DNA from: Planctomycetota bacterium | GTDB lineage: Bacteria > Planctomycetota > B15-G4 > SIAN01 | Direction: 5' to 3' | Assembly (NCBI GenBank): GCA_028289345.1 | Contig: JANQQL010000005.1 | Span: 227,012 to 291,011, forward strand | Length of the DNA stretch: 64,000 nt | In this document: positions 8,626-16,449 of the stretch, one piece after another | Layout of the letters: every line of letters starts with the position of its first letter | Position numbering within the stretch: the first letter of the stretch is position 1 | Made by a program: the position numbers and the translations under genes | The notes under the pieces: model-generated | Seen by the model: only the letters and a program-made list of their open reading frames with translations | Told to the model about the DNA's origin: nothing | Databases searched by the model: none

Positions 8626-9096
8626 TCATGGGATCGGTTTGAGTTGCGTGGCCTCCTCGGTGCGGAGGACTTGGAAGCGGTGGCGTCCGAGGCCCTGGGG
8701 CAGGTTGGCATCGGCGGTGAGGGGAAAGCTCTGGCCGGTGGCGGGGAGGGTGATCTGATTGCCTTCCACTTGGACTTCGGCTTCGAACTGGGTGCCGCCG
8801 TGGCCCATGTTGTTTTCGATGACTCGGCGTTCGATGAGGGCGAAGTCGAGGGGTTGGGGGATGACAACTCGCACTCGGGCGATTTGCTGGTCGAGGTCGA
8901 TTTGGGGAATGGAACCGAACTGGCTCCGTAGGAACTGATCGAGGCCGATCAGCTCCTCGTTTCACGTTCAGCCTTGGAGCTGGATATCAATCAAGGCGAG
9001 GTCCCCCGGCTGAAGGAACACCTCTGCCCCGGGGGAGCCGCAACGGACGAACGTGAACAAGGCAAGGACGGAAAACAAGCCAGCGACCAGTCGCAT
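8626..9096 (-). CDS. Candidate selenoprotein: exported HMA-domain protein with UxU
   Basis: One frame of 156 codons, interrupted only by TGA (8968-8970) and TGA (8962-8964) with a Thr codon between. ATG 9096 has a GAGG Shine-Dalgarno and lies 16 nt after the barrel gene's stop. Residues 1-19 form a signal or lipoprotein signal (LFTFVRC). Residues about 33-95 match the beta-alpha-beta-beta-alpha order of HMA metal chaperones: DLALIDIQLQG, a loop G-[TGA]-T-[TGA]-NEE where HMA has GMTCxxC, helix ELIGLDQFLRSQFG, strands SIPQIDLDQQ and IARVRVVIP, helix DFALIERRVIENN. A further 60 residues follow. I infer Sec at 43 and 45. Otherwise it is a 42-aa fragment plus a broken gene. Confidence 0.62.
8930..8957 (-). 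promoter_or_regulatory. Putative bacterial SECIS hairpin
   Basis: On the minus-strand RNA, AGGAG-CUGAUC pairs completely with GAUCAG-UUCCU (11 bp, one G-U) around the loop GGCCUC. The loop starts 15 nt after the second UGA and 21 nt after the first, and opens with GG. Bacterial SECIS rules ask for a small loop with G in its first two bases, about 16-37 nt past the UGA. The inner G-C pair, if formed, moves the loop to 16 and 22 nt. The hairpin lies inside the coding frame, as expected in bacteria. Confidence 0.6.
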
Positions 9097-9112
9097 TGTT
9101 TGGCCTCGTGTT

Positions 9113-10090
9113 TCAGAAGCGGAAACCCATCGCGATGAACAGGGAACCATCGTACTCGGTCTGGGTTCCTCGCACCGATTGGGAAACGGGCGCCTCGGCC
9201 CCGAGTTGGAAATCCAGAGACGGGCGAGGTCGAAACGCGAAAGTTGCGCCAACCGTGGTCCGCTGGTGGCCGTTCTGATGATCGACTTGGCCGTCCTGGC
9301 GTCCGTGCCCTTGGTAGTAGTGACGAACGTTCAAGTCGAGGCGCATGAACGGGCCAGGATATGGCTCGAGCCAAAATCGATTGCCGACCTCGAGCTCGAC
9401 CAGGAACTCGTCCCCAAAGCGGAAGTCACGGGAGTTCTGACGGTTGTCTTTGTAGAGAACTGCCGCGTTGAAACGCCACCGGCCCGGTTCATAGGTTGCG
9501 GCAAGTCCGGCCATTGGATCCCACGATCCCGATCCGGGCTGAAGGTCAGGTGCGAGCCGGATGCCGCGGTCCCGCTGTCGGTATTGGCCCGTCGGCAACT
9601 CCAACCCCAACAACGCCGACACGTTCAGCGTCTTGTGCGGGGCGTCCCAACGATAAAACCGCCACTTCGCAATCAGGGGAATGTCCCCAATCCCCCGCCC
9701 CACCAAACGATCCGGCCCGCTCGGATTGCGCAAAGTGAGTTCTTTGTGTACGTGGGGCACGACCACGGTGAGCTGCAAGTCTTGCCGCAGCCCGTAATGA
9801 AGCGCCACCGCCACCTCACTGTCGATGCGACGCTGATCTTGCGGATCCGAAAGACTCCGATTCCCGTTCCGCAACCCCTCTTCCCGGCGCACCCCCACCG
9901 AAGAAGTCGCCAACCATCCCCCCTTGTAGAGAGTCTCCCCATCAAGCACATCCAGGGTGTTGTCCTGCGCTCGAATGTTCCCGGCAAGACACGAGCAGAC
10001 TGCGGCCGTCGTAAGTGAGAGGACACGTCTCACCCACCTCGACGAGCCAGCACCCACGACGGATCGAAAGGGGGTCGTTAGCAAGACCAA
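9113..10090 (-). CDS. Outer-membrane beta-barrel, transporter (PF13557-like)
   Basis: Predicted exported barrel of up to 325 aa with alternating amphipathic strands and a C-terminal aromatic residue (IAMGFRF), as in outer-membrane proteins. It resembles the 'MetA-pathway of phenol degradation / transporter' barrel family (RDLQL-like and LGLELPTGQY motifs); solute unknown. The TTG at 10090 is the longest start. The GTG at 10033 gives a cleaner signal peptide (RRVLSLTTAAVCSCLAGNIRAQ) and may be the real start. The gene is followed after 16 nt by the HMA frame, suggesting a shared transcript and perhaps a metal-related role. Confidence 0.75.
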   Translation of the reverse strand: MVLLTTPFRSVVGAGSSRWVRRVLSLTTAAVCSCLAGNIRAQDNTLDVLDGETLYKGGWLATSSVGVRREEGLRNGNRSLSDPQDQRRIDSEVAVALHYGLRQDLQLTVVVPHVHKELTLRNPSGPDRLVGRGIGDIPLIAKWRFYRWDAPHKTLNVSALLGLELPTGQYRQRDRGIRLAPDLQPGSGSWDPMAGLAATYEPGRWRFNAAVLYKDNRQNSRDFRFGDEFLVELEVGNRFWLEPYPGPFMRLDLNVRHYYQGHGRQDGQVDHQNGHQRTTVGATFAFRPRPSLDFQLGAEAPVSQSVRGTQTEYDGSLFIAMGFRF

Positions 10091-10137
10091 GTACTTTCCA
10101 TAGGCGAAGCAGCGTACCGCTTAGAGCCGTTCATCAA

Positions 10138-10629
10138 TCCCGTGAATCGCCAGTGCATTGACACTCCCGGACCGCAGTCGTCCAAGAAACAAAGTCACCC
10201 CAAGAGAGCGAAGCGATTCGCAAAAAGCACACCCCGCCTGAGCACCCTATCAACCCGACCGCGCATCCCACCACGACACCAACCCGCGACACTCGACCCG
10301 CGACAGCGCCACTCCCAGCAAGCGAAGGGGGGAGCGCCCAAGGGGCGCGTTCCCCCTCGGGTTCGGGGGTCAGCCCAGCATCAGCGTTCAAGCATCCCAC
10401 CACGACACCAACCCGCGAGACTCAACCCGCGACAGCCCCACGCCCAAGCAAGCAAAGGGGGAGCGCCTAAGGGGCGCGTTCCCCCTCGGGTTCGGGGGTC
10501 AGCCCAGCATCAGCGTCCAAGCATCCCACCACGACACCAACCCGCGAGACTCAACCCGCGACAGCGCCACGCCCAAGCAAGCGAAGGGGGAACGCGCCCC
10601 GCCGCCTAACCCAAGAGCGCCCGCCCCCC
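10138..10629 (-). repeat. G/T-rich tandem-repeat array, locus 2
   Basis: Begins right after the YtkA-like gene's stop (minus strand) with the same head as locus 1: 10586-10626 nearly mirrors 7104-7144. Three units with an exact 129-bp period (marks at 10264, 10393, 10522) carry CCACCACGACACCAACCCGC and the CCCCCTCGGGTTCGGGGGT core (10352, 10481). The far end holds GCGAATCGCTTCGCTCTCTT, matching the tail of locus 1. G/T-rich in the direction of the upstream gene. No credible gene inside. Confidence 0.8.
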
Positions 10630-11178
10630 CTACAAATCCACCCCCACCACTCCCCTCTCAACCCTCCCCGACCGCTCCAAATCAAAGTAGATCTCCCAGG
10701 CCCCCGGCATATGGAACAGCATCCCATCCACCAAGAACGTGCCATCCTCTTGAAAGACCACTTCCGGTCGAGTGTTCATGCCATGGCGGTGGGCCGGCAT
10801 ATCGGCATCGATGCGCAAGTTGACATCTTGGTCGGTGAGGGTGTTGCCGTCGGCATCGGTCACCCAGACTTCGAGTCCAAAGATCTCGTTCATGGGGATC
10901 GGTTGGACATTGCTTCGATAGGACAAGCGATAGTGTCCCATGGCCGTGGAGACCACCTGGCCAAATTCCTCCAAAGAAACGGCCGGGAGCAGGGAAGTTG
11001 CGTCGGCAGAGATTGGGGAGGATCCCAGTGCGGTTGCTTGAGGAGGCCCCTCGACCGGAGGCGGGGGCGGATCACTGGCCGGAAAAACGGCGGAGCCCTG
11101 GTCGCGCTCCAGGTCTGCCGAAGAACAGCTGAAAGCACTCGTCGACGCCACGACGCCAAGCCACGCCATCCATCTCAT
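10630..11178 (-). CDS. YtkA/FixH-like lipoprotein
   Basis: 182-aa exported protein. ATG 11178 overlaps the TGA of the NHL gene (ATGA). The N-terminus is a signal sequence ending SAFSC, a plausible though imperfect lipobox, followed by a Pro-rich linker (35-50). Residues about 75-180 are an immunoglobulin-like YtkA/FixH domain with MPAHRHGM (127-134) and GMLFHMPGAWEIYF (152-165). The MPxHxHGM motif in this family is often linked to copper or to cytochrome oxidase assembly; a metal role here is inference. The downstream side carries repeat locus 2. Confidence 0.82.
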   Translation of the reverse strand: MRWMAWLGVVASTSAFSCSSADLERDQGSAVFPASDPPPPPVEGPPQATALGSSPISADATSLLPAVSLEEFGQVVSTAMGHYRLSYRSNVQPIPMNEIFGLEVWVTDADGNTLTDQDVNLRIDADMPAHRHGMNTRPEVVFQEDGTFLVDGMLFHMPGAWEIYFDLERSGRVERGVVGVDL

Positions 11179-13091
11179 TCGTCTTGTCCTTCTCGAGAAC
11201 GAGCCGCCCGCACGTACCAGCCCACTCCAAACACATCCAAGAACTGTCCGTCGGTAGAGAAAATCTGACAGCGACGGTTGCCCTGATCCAACACGATGAC
11301 CCGCCCGTCCGCGGTGACCGTCACCCCTCGCGGAGAGAGAAACTGCCCAGCCTTCAGTCCGCGGCCGCCCCACTGCCCTCGCCACTGCCCTTCTGCAGTG
11401 AACCGGTGGATCCGATGGCTGGCGGAGTCGGTGACGTAGCAAGAGCCGTCCGAGGCGACCGCGACCCCGAACGGTTCGACAAAGGGCTGAGCCCGGGGAG
11501 CTTCCAGAATGCCCAGGGTCTTCCCCTCCGCATCCAGCACCTGGACGCGTCGGTTCCACGAGTCGGCGACGTAGACCTTGGTCCCGGCGTCATTCACCGC
11601 CACCGTGGTCGGATGCTGGAACTTGCCGGGCTCGCTCCCATGTCCTCCGAAGTAGCCGAGCAGATTCCATTCTGGATCAAACCGCAAGACGACTTCGTGG
11701 GCCGAATCCAGACAGAACAGATGCCCGGTTCCGTCCACATCGATGCCGATCGGATCGATGGGAAAACGACGAAGTTTGTCGGGAAGCTGCAGAGCGGGGA
11801 GTTCCAGCGCTCGCAAGAATTCGCCGCGGTCCGCGGCAAACTTGGTCGCTTCCTGGATGCTGCGCAGTCGCAACAGCTGGAGTCTTTGGTTGCCGGCATC
11901 AGCCACAAGCACGGTCTGGCCGTCGGGGGCGACCCACACGTCGCGCACCCCCATGAACTCCCCAAGTCGACTTCCCGGTCGACCGGCGCGGCCGTCTCGA
12001 CTCACCGGCTGCTGGTTGACGCCGTTCAGCAGGAGACGATGAAACTCCACATCCACCGCCACCAACACTCCCCCCCCTTCATCGACGCACGCTTCGTAGT
12101 GAGGCTCCGCAAGATTGCGGACCCCCACCTGCTCGCTTTCCTCGAGCTCTTCTTGGGGCACCGCGTCCGGGTCCGGCTCGAACACCTGCACCCGATTCGC
12201 CAACGGCTCCGCCAACACCAGCAAAGACCGGTCGTCAGACACCGCGACGTCGATGGGGATCTGCAAACGCCCCTGTCCTTCGTAAGGATTGATCTCCGCT
12301 TTGCCGAGTCGTTTCCAAGGACGGCCATCTCGGTGGAAGACCTGAATCCAGTGATTCTGGCTGTCTGCGACGAAGAGAGCGTCCCCAGAGATTGCCAATC
12401 CACGCGGGGTAGACATCAGACCGGGGTTGCCCCCAAAGTCGCCCCAGGCATTCAATGTTTCCCCCCGGATGTTGAGCTCGAACAATTGATGCAGGACAGC
12501 ATCGGAACAGTGAATGCGACCGTCGGCATCGATGGCGACGCCACTCGGTGACGAGAGAGGACCATCCAACGCACTGACCTGAGCGTGGGGTTTTCCGTCG
12601 TGGTCCAGGACCTGGATGCGACGACTGCCGGACTCCACCACGACGACCCATTCGTCCGACGCCGCGATCCAACGCGGATGATGGAACTGGCCGGGCTCAC
12701 TTCCAAACGAGCCGAACTGACCTTGCGGGTTGCCCTGGGAATCCAGACGTTGCACCCGGTGGTTGCCGGTGTCGGCAACGAACAGGTCTCCGGAAGGGCT
12801 GACAGCGACGTCCTGGGGAAACTGGAACTCCCCGGGGCCGGTTCCAGGGCGCCCAAGGACGCGAACCGGATGGCCTTGGTCATTGAACAAACGGACGCGG
12901 TGACGACCGCGCTCGACCACACACCAGCCCCCCGAAGGAATCACGGCGACGCCGGTTGGCTCGACCAGGCCCGTGACTTCGGTACGAAACCGGTACTCCG
13001 GAACGACCGTCTCCTGTGCCAACAGCGAACCGCTGACACAGGAGACGAGGCCGGCAAGCCCGCTCCGGAGAGCGAGCGAACGCCAGATCAC
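11175..13091 (-). CDS. Secreted NHL-repeat beta-propeller protein
   Basis: 638-aa exported protein. GTG 13091 overlaps the stop of the LVIVD gene (GTGA), and the N-terminus is then a signal peptide (SGLAGLVSCVSGSLLAQE). The body is a series of NHL repeats, e.g. GEFQFPQDVAVSPSGDLFVADTGNHRVQ and closely similar later copies (LFVADSQNHWIQVF, VYVADSWNRRVQVLD, VIVLDQGNRRCQIF). This suggests two six-bladed propellers or one long one. NHL propellers bind proteins, polysaccharide or metal cofactors; the ligand is unknown. It is coupled to genes on both sides. Confidence 0.88.
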   Translation of the reverse strand: MIWRSLALRSGLAGLVSCVSGSLLAQETVVPEYRFRTEVTGLVEPTGVAVIPSGGWCVVERGRHRVRLFNDQGHPVRVLGRPGTGPGEFQFPQDVAVSPSGDLFVADTGNHRVQRLDSQGNPQGQFGSFGSEPGQFHHPRWIAASDEWVVVVESGSRRIQVLDHDGKPHAQVSALDGPLSSPSGVAIDADGRIHCSDAVLHQLFELNIRGETLNAWGDFGGNPGLMSTPRGLAISGDALFVADSQNHWIQVFHRDGRPWKRLGKAEINPYEGQGRLQIPIDVAVSDDRSLLVLAEPLANRVQVFEPDPDAVPQEELEESEQVGVRNLAEPHYEACVDEGGGVLVAVDVEFHRLLLNGVNQQPVSRDGRAGRPGSRLGEFMGVRDVWVAPDGQTVLVADAGNQRLQLLRLRSIQEATKFAADRGEFLRALELPALQLPDKLRRFPIDPIGIDVDGTGHLFCLDSAHEVVLRFDPEWNLLGYFGGHGSEPGKFQHPTTVAVNDAGTKVYVADSWNRRVQVLDAEGKTLGILEAPRAQPFVEPFGVAVASDGSCYVTDSASHRIHRFTAEGQWRGQWGGRGLKAGQFLSPRGVTVTADGRVIVLDQGNRRCQIFSTDGQFLDVFGVGWYVRAARSREGQDE

Positions 13092-15538
13092 TGGATGCGC
13101 AAGACGGCGCAGTTGGACCAGGTCGCGTCCGGAGTGGCGCCACCGAACTGAGGTCCGGACAGCGCCTGGAACAGCACTTCGGCTCCGATCAAACCGGGAT
13201 CGTTGGCCAGCAACAGCGAGCCTTCGATCACTTCGTTCGGATCGTTCGGAGTCAGGAAGATCGTATTGAATGGGAGAATGCATAGGTTCCCATTGTACTT
13301 CGGCAGGTTGAGAGACACCTGCGGCGCGGCACCGACGAGCGCCCAAATCGAGTCGCCAGCGTCCTTGCGGAACTGCACCTGGAACTCATGGCCGGGAGTC
13401 GGAGCACCAGTGATGGTGACGGCTGGAAGGTCGCACACCGATTCGAAGACTTCCAGGTCGTCAATGGCGGCCTCCACGATCGAACCGCCGCCCAGGTCAC
13501 CGACTCGGAAGCGCAGCATGACGGTCGCGTTCGGCGTGACGAAATCGGAGACGAGGAAGCGGTGGTTCACCCAGCCGCCGGTGGTTCCCGGTCCGGTCGG
13601 GCCCACGGTCTCGACGTTCACCCAGGCACCGCCGTTCGAGATCTCGACCTCGAAGATGTCCGCGCCGGGAGTTCCGCCGGCGTTGTTCGAATACCAGCGC
13701 CAGTAGCTGAAAACGGGGTTCGCGATCGAGGTCAGGTCGAAGGCGGGAGTATTCAGGGTGGTGTTGCCGCCGTCGACGTCATTGGAGCCAAGGCTCGCGC
13801 CGGACAAGCCGGTCACCCAGCACAGGGATTCGGGATCGTCGGAATGGTCGTCTTCCGGCTGAGCACCGGTGCCGACCGGATCGCCATGCTCCCACACACC
13901 CGTGGTCGCGCCGTCACCCGGTCCTCCCACCAGCCAACCAGCCGGCGACTCCACTTCGTCGTAGATGCTGATGATCGAGCCGACTTGCGCCACTGCCTCG
14001 TAGAACGAGCCGGGCGCCTCTGCGGGCGATCGCCACATCAAACCGTTGGTCGACTCGGCGCTGACATAGAAACGGATCATCGATCCGCAATCACCCGCGG
14101 GGATGGAGGCCTCGAACAGTCCCCCACCAAGGTCGGTCATGAGGGTCGACGTGAACCCACCGCCCACGTCGAAGTGCATGGTGGCGGTCCCTGCTTGGTA
14201 GTCGCCCGCCACCAGTTCGTCGATTTGCACCTGCAATTTCTGGGGCTGCAAGGTTCCCCCGCCGGGGTTCACCTGAGTCGGAATGCCGCTGGGGAAAGTG
14301 AAGGCGAGGTTCGGATCGCCGAGCTTCCAGATGAACAGGCCGCTCTCGAGGTCACTGCCAAGGATCCAGCCGCTGGGCAAGTACGGGTAGACGCTCCACA
14401 ACCCATTGAAGTCCGCGATGTCGTCGTCCGGATAGGTATCGAAGAAGGCGGTCTCGACGGGAGCGGTGGGAATGGTGGCATCGAAGATGCGCAATCCACT
14501 GCGATAGTTGGCGCAGAAGATCAGGTTCCCGAGGGTGTACATGTTGTGGTCGATGGCTTCGTTGTTGTTGGTGAAGGTGCCGACCTCGAAGGGAGCGTTG
14601 ATGTTGCTCACGTCCATGATTCGGGCCGTGGTATCACTCCCGAAGCTCTGCTCGTCCAGCTCGTCACCGATGTACAAGTACTGGGCATCCGGCGACAACC
14701 AACCCTGGTGAGAGAACACCGCGCTGGAGTACGGAGTGAAGGACACTTCCGTGATGGCGGCCTTGTTGGTCACGTCGACAATGGCAATGCCGGGGTTGAC
14801 TCCTCCGGAGGTGTCCTCGGCAAAGCAGTAGGCGAGCTGCTTTCCTGCATTCGGGCCCGACGTGAAGGTCACGACTTGGACGTCGTGCACGTAGCGGGAA
14901 TTCCAGCTCGCGACGAACGAAGGGCTGGCCGGATTCGACAAGTCATAGATGCGCAGCCCCTCCACCGTGAAACTGCCGCCGCCGCAGCGATACAGGAAGC
15001 CGCTGTCTTCGTCGATGGCGACGTTGTGGCTCGAGGTCGTTCCGGAACCAGTGAGATCGTCACCAAGATAGTTGACGATCCCGCTGTCGACCTGGCTCAG
15101 GTCGATGATGTTGATGCCAGCCCCGCCTTCGCTCACGGCATAGGCGTGGTCCTGGTAGATCTTCACGTCGCGCCACAGGCTGTCGACGGAGTCGACGGTG
15201 TCGATCACCACGGGATTGGTCGGGTCGGTGACTTCGACGACAGTCGTCCCGGAATCCGTGGCGATCAGGGCGTACTCCCGGCCGGAACCGGAAACGTAGC
15301 CCCAGCAATCCGCACCGGTCGTCGCCGTGGGATCCAGGTCACCCAGCGGCACCCAACCCAGAAGGGTGAGTCCACTCGAGGAGAACGAACGGGGAACAAT
15401 GCCGCCGTCGACGGACTTGTAACCAGGCCCCGACCAGGGCGCTTGGCGAGCGGCCAGGAACTTCTCGTCTTTGTGGGCCCTCGCCGTGGCCGGCAAGACC
15501 AGGCAGAGAGCAGTGGCCGCACAAACCATGCTACGCAT
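13088..15538 (-). CDS. Choice-of-anchor B (LVIVD-repeat) secreted protein
   Basis: 816-aa exported protein; ATG 15538 has AGGAG 9 nt upstream and a signal peptide (MVCAATALCLVLPATARA). Residues about 50-400 carry LVIVD-type propeller repeats with the TIGR04312-like pattern (YALIATDSGTTVVEVTDPTNP, NIIDLSQVDSG, RIYDLSNPASPSF, RIFDATIPTAP). The middle holds an Ig-like segment. A MAM/concanavalin-like 'choice-of-anchor' module (about 600-740: DDLEVFESVCDLP) follows. No C-terminal sorting tag is obvious. It is the first gene of the minus-strand cluster running to 8.1 kb. Function unknown; surface adhesion or scaffolding is plausible. Confidence 0.85.
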   Translation of the reverse strand: MRSMVCAATALCLVLPATARAHKDEKFLAARQAPWSGPGYKSVDGGIVPRSFSSSGLTLLGWVPLGDLDPTATTGADCWGYVSGSGREYALIATDSGTTVVEVTDPTNPVVIDTVDSVDSLWRDVKIYQDHAYAVSEGGAGINIIDLSQVDSGIVNYLGDDLTGSGTTSSHNVAIDEDSGFLYRCGGGSFTVEGLRIYDLSNPASPSFVASWNSRYVHDVQVVTFTSGPNAGKQLAYCFAEDTSGGVNPGIAIVDVTNKAAITEVSFTPYSSAVFSHQGWLSPDAQYLYIGDELDEQSFGSDTTARIMDVSNINAPFEVGTFTNNNEAIDHNMYTLGNLIFCANYRSGLRIFDATIPTAPVETAFFDTYPDDDIADFNGLWSVYPYLPSGWILGSDLESGLFIWKLGDPNLAFTFPSGIPTQVNPGGGTLQPQKLQVQIDELVAGDYQAGTATMHFDVGGGFTSTLMTDLGGGLFEASIPAGDCGSMIRFYVSAESTNGLMWRSPAEAPGSFYEAVAQVGSIISIYDEVESPAGWLVGGPGDGATTGVWEHGDPVGTGAQPEDDHSDDPESLCWVTGLSGASLGSNDVDGGNTTLNTPAFDLTSIANPVFSYWRWYSNNAGGTPGADIFEVEISNGGAWVNVETVGPTGPGTTGGWVNHRFLVSDFVTPNATVMLRFRVGDLGGGSIVEAAIDDLEVFESVCDLPAVTITGAPTPGHEFQVQFRKDAGDSIWALVGAAPQVSLNLPKYNGNLCILPFNTIFLTPNDPNEVIEGSLLLANDPGLIGAEVLFQALSGPQFGGATPDATWSNCAVLRIQ

Positions 15539-15759
15539 GAGGACTTCTCCTGAGGTTCTCTTGGGGGTTCGCGACACGCCCAGAATCGGGCAGACCGGGA
15601 TCCTAGGGATTTTCCCGGGATCTCCGAGGTAGCTCGGACGGACGGTGAGAAACCCAGGTTCCTCCCATTCGCGAAAAGTGATCTTAGGCGGATGGACGGG
15701 TGGGATCGCCTTGCGCACTTTCCGGTGTGGCCCTGGGGCAATCGGGTGAGTTCCGCACC

Positions 15760-16449
15760 TCAAGTTGCGAGGCGGTAGCCGACCTTTCGCACGGTGAGAA
15801 TGTGATCGGGGTGGGCCGGGTCGCGCTCGAGTTTGCGCCGCAACTGGGCGATGTGGGTGTCGACCGTCCGGGTCAAGATCGGACCACCGTGACCCCACAC
15901 GTCGTGCAGCAAGTCGTCGCGAGAGATCACCGCTCCCTCTTTGCGCACCAGGGCCACCAAGAGTTCGTACTCCTTGGGCGTGAGGATCACTTCCTCGACC
16001 CCGCGCCGAATGATGCGCGTGGTGGTGTCGATGGTGACATCGCCAAACGCAAGCTGGGCCGGGACCGACTCGCCCGCTTCCGACTTCCCGACCCGGCGCA
16101 AGAGAGCCTCGATCCGAGCCAGCAACTCGAGGATGCCGAAGGGCTTGGTGACGTAGTCGTCGGCCCCGACGCGGAAGCCGCGAACCTTGTCCACCTCTTC
16201 GCCGCGAGCACTCAGAATCAACACAGGAAACTCGAGTTCGGCTTCGCGGATCGATTTCAAGATGCGGTACCCATCCATGCCGGGCAGCATCAAATCCAGG
16301 ATCAACAAGTCCGGCGGTTGTTGGAGCACACGACGCAGCCCTTCGGCACCGTCGCCCTCCACCAACACTTCGTAGCCCTCGATCTCCAGATTGTTGGCAA
16401 GTCCGTAAGCGAGATCCTTGTTGTCTTCGATCATCACGATTCGGGTCAT
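15760..16449 (-). CDS. OmpR/PhoB-family response regulator
   Basis: 229-aa cytosolic transcription regulator. ATG 16449 overlaps the kinase stop (ATGA). The receiver domain (1-120) has the acidic pocket E8/D9, phospho-acceptor D52 (LLILDLMLPGMDG), a conserved Thr/Ser (LSAR) and the switch Lys in VTKPF. The C-terminal winged helix (about 135-229) has LTPKEYELLVALVRKEG and RTVDTHIAQLRRKLE, as in PhoB. Cognate partner of the adjacent sensor kinase. Targets are unknown; the spermidine-synthase and LVIVD genes flank the pair. Confidence 0.95.
   Translation of the reverse strand: MTRIVMIEDNKDLAYGLANNLEIEGYEVLVEGDGAEGLRRVLQQPPDLLILDLMLPGMDGYRILKSIREAELEFPVLILSARGEEVDKVRGFRVGADDYVTKPFGILELLARIEALLRRVGKSEAGESVPAQLAFGDVTIDTTTRIIRRGVEEVILTPKEYELLVALVRKEGAVISRDDLLHDVWGHGGPILTRTVDTHIAQLRRKLERDPAHPDHILTVRKVGYRLAT

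Noticed and set aside
8543..8965. Long Pro/Arg-rich open frame overlapping the HMA region
   Set aside because: Composition is typical of a shadow frame in GC-rich DNA; the HMA frame has recognisable fold, signal peptide and ribosome-binding site.
8626..9096. Plain pseudogene explanation for the two TGA codons
   Set aside because: Kept as the main alternative but not preferred: both interruptions are TGA, one codon apart, at the metal-loop positions, with a SECIS-like hairpin after them and no other damage.
10264..10620. CRISPR array
   Set aside because: Units are 129 bp and nearly identical throughout, with no short repeats alternating with unique spacers and no cas genes.
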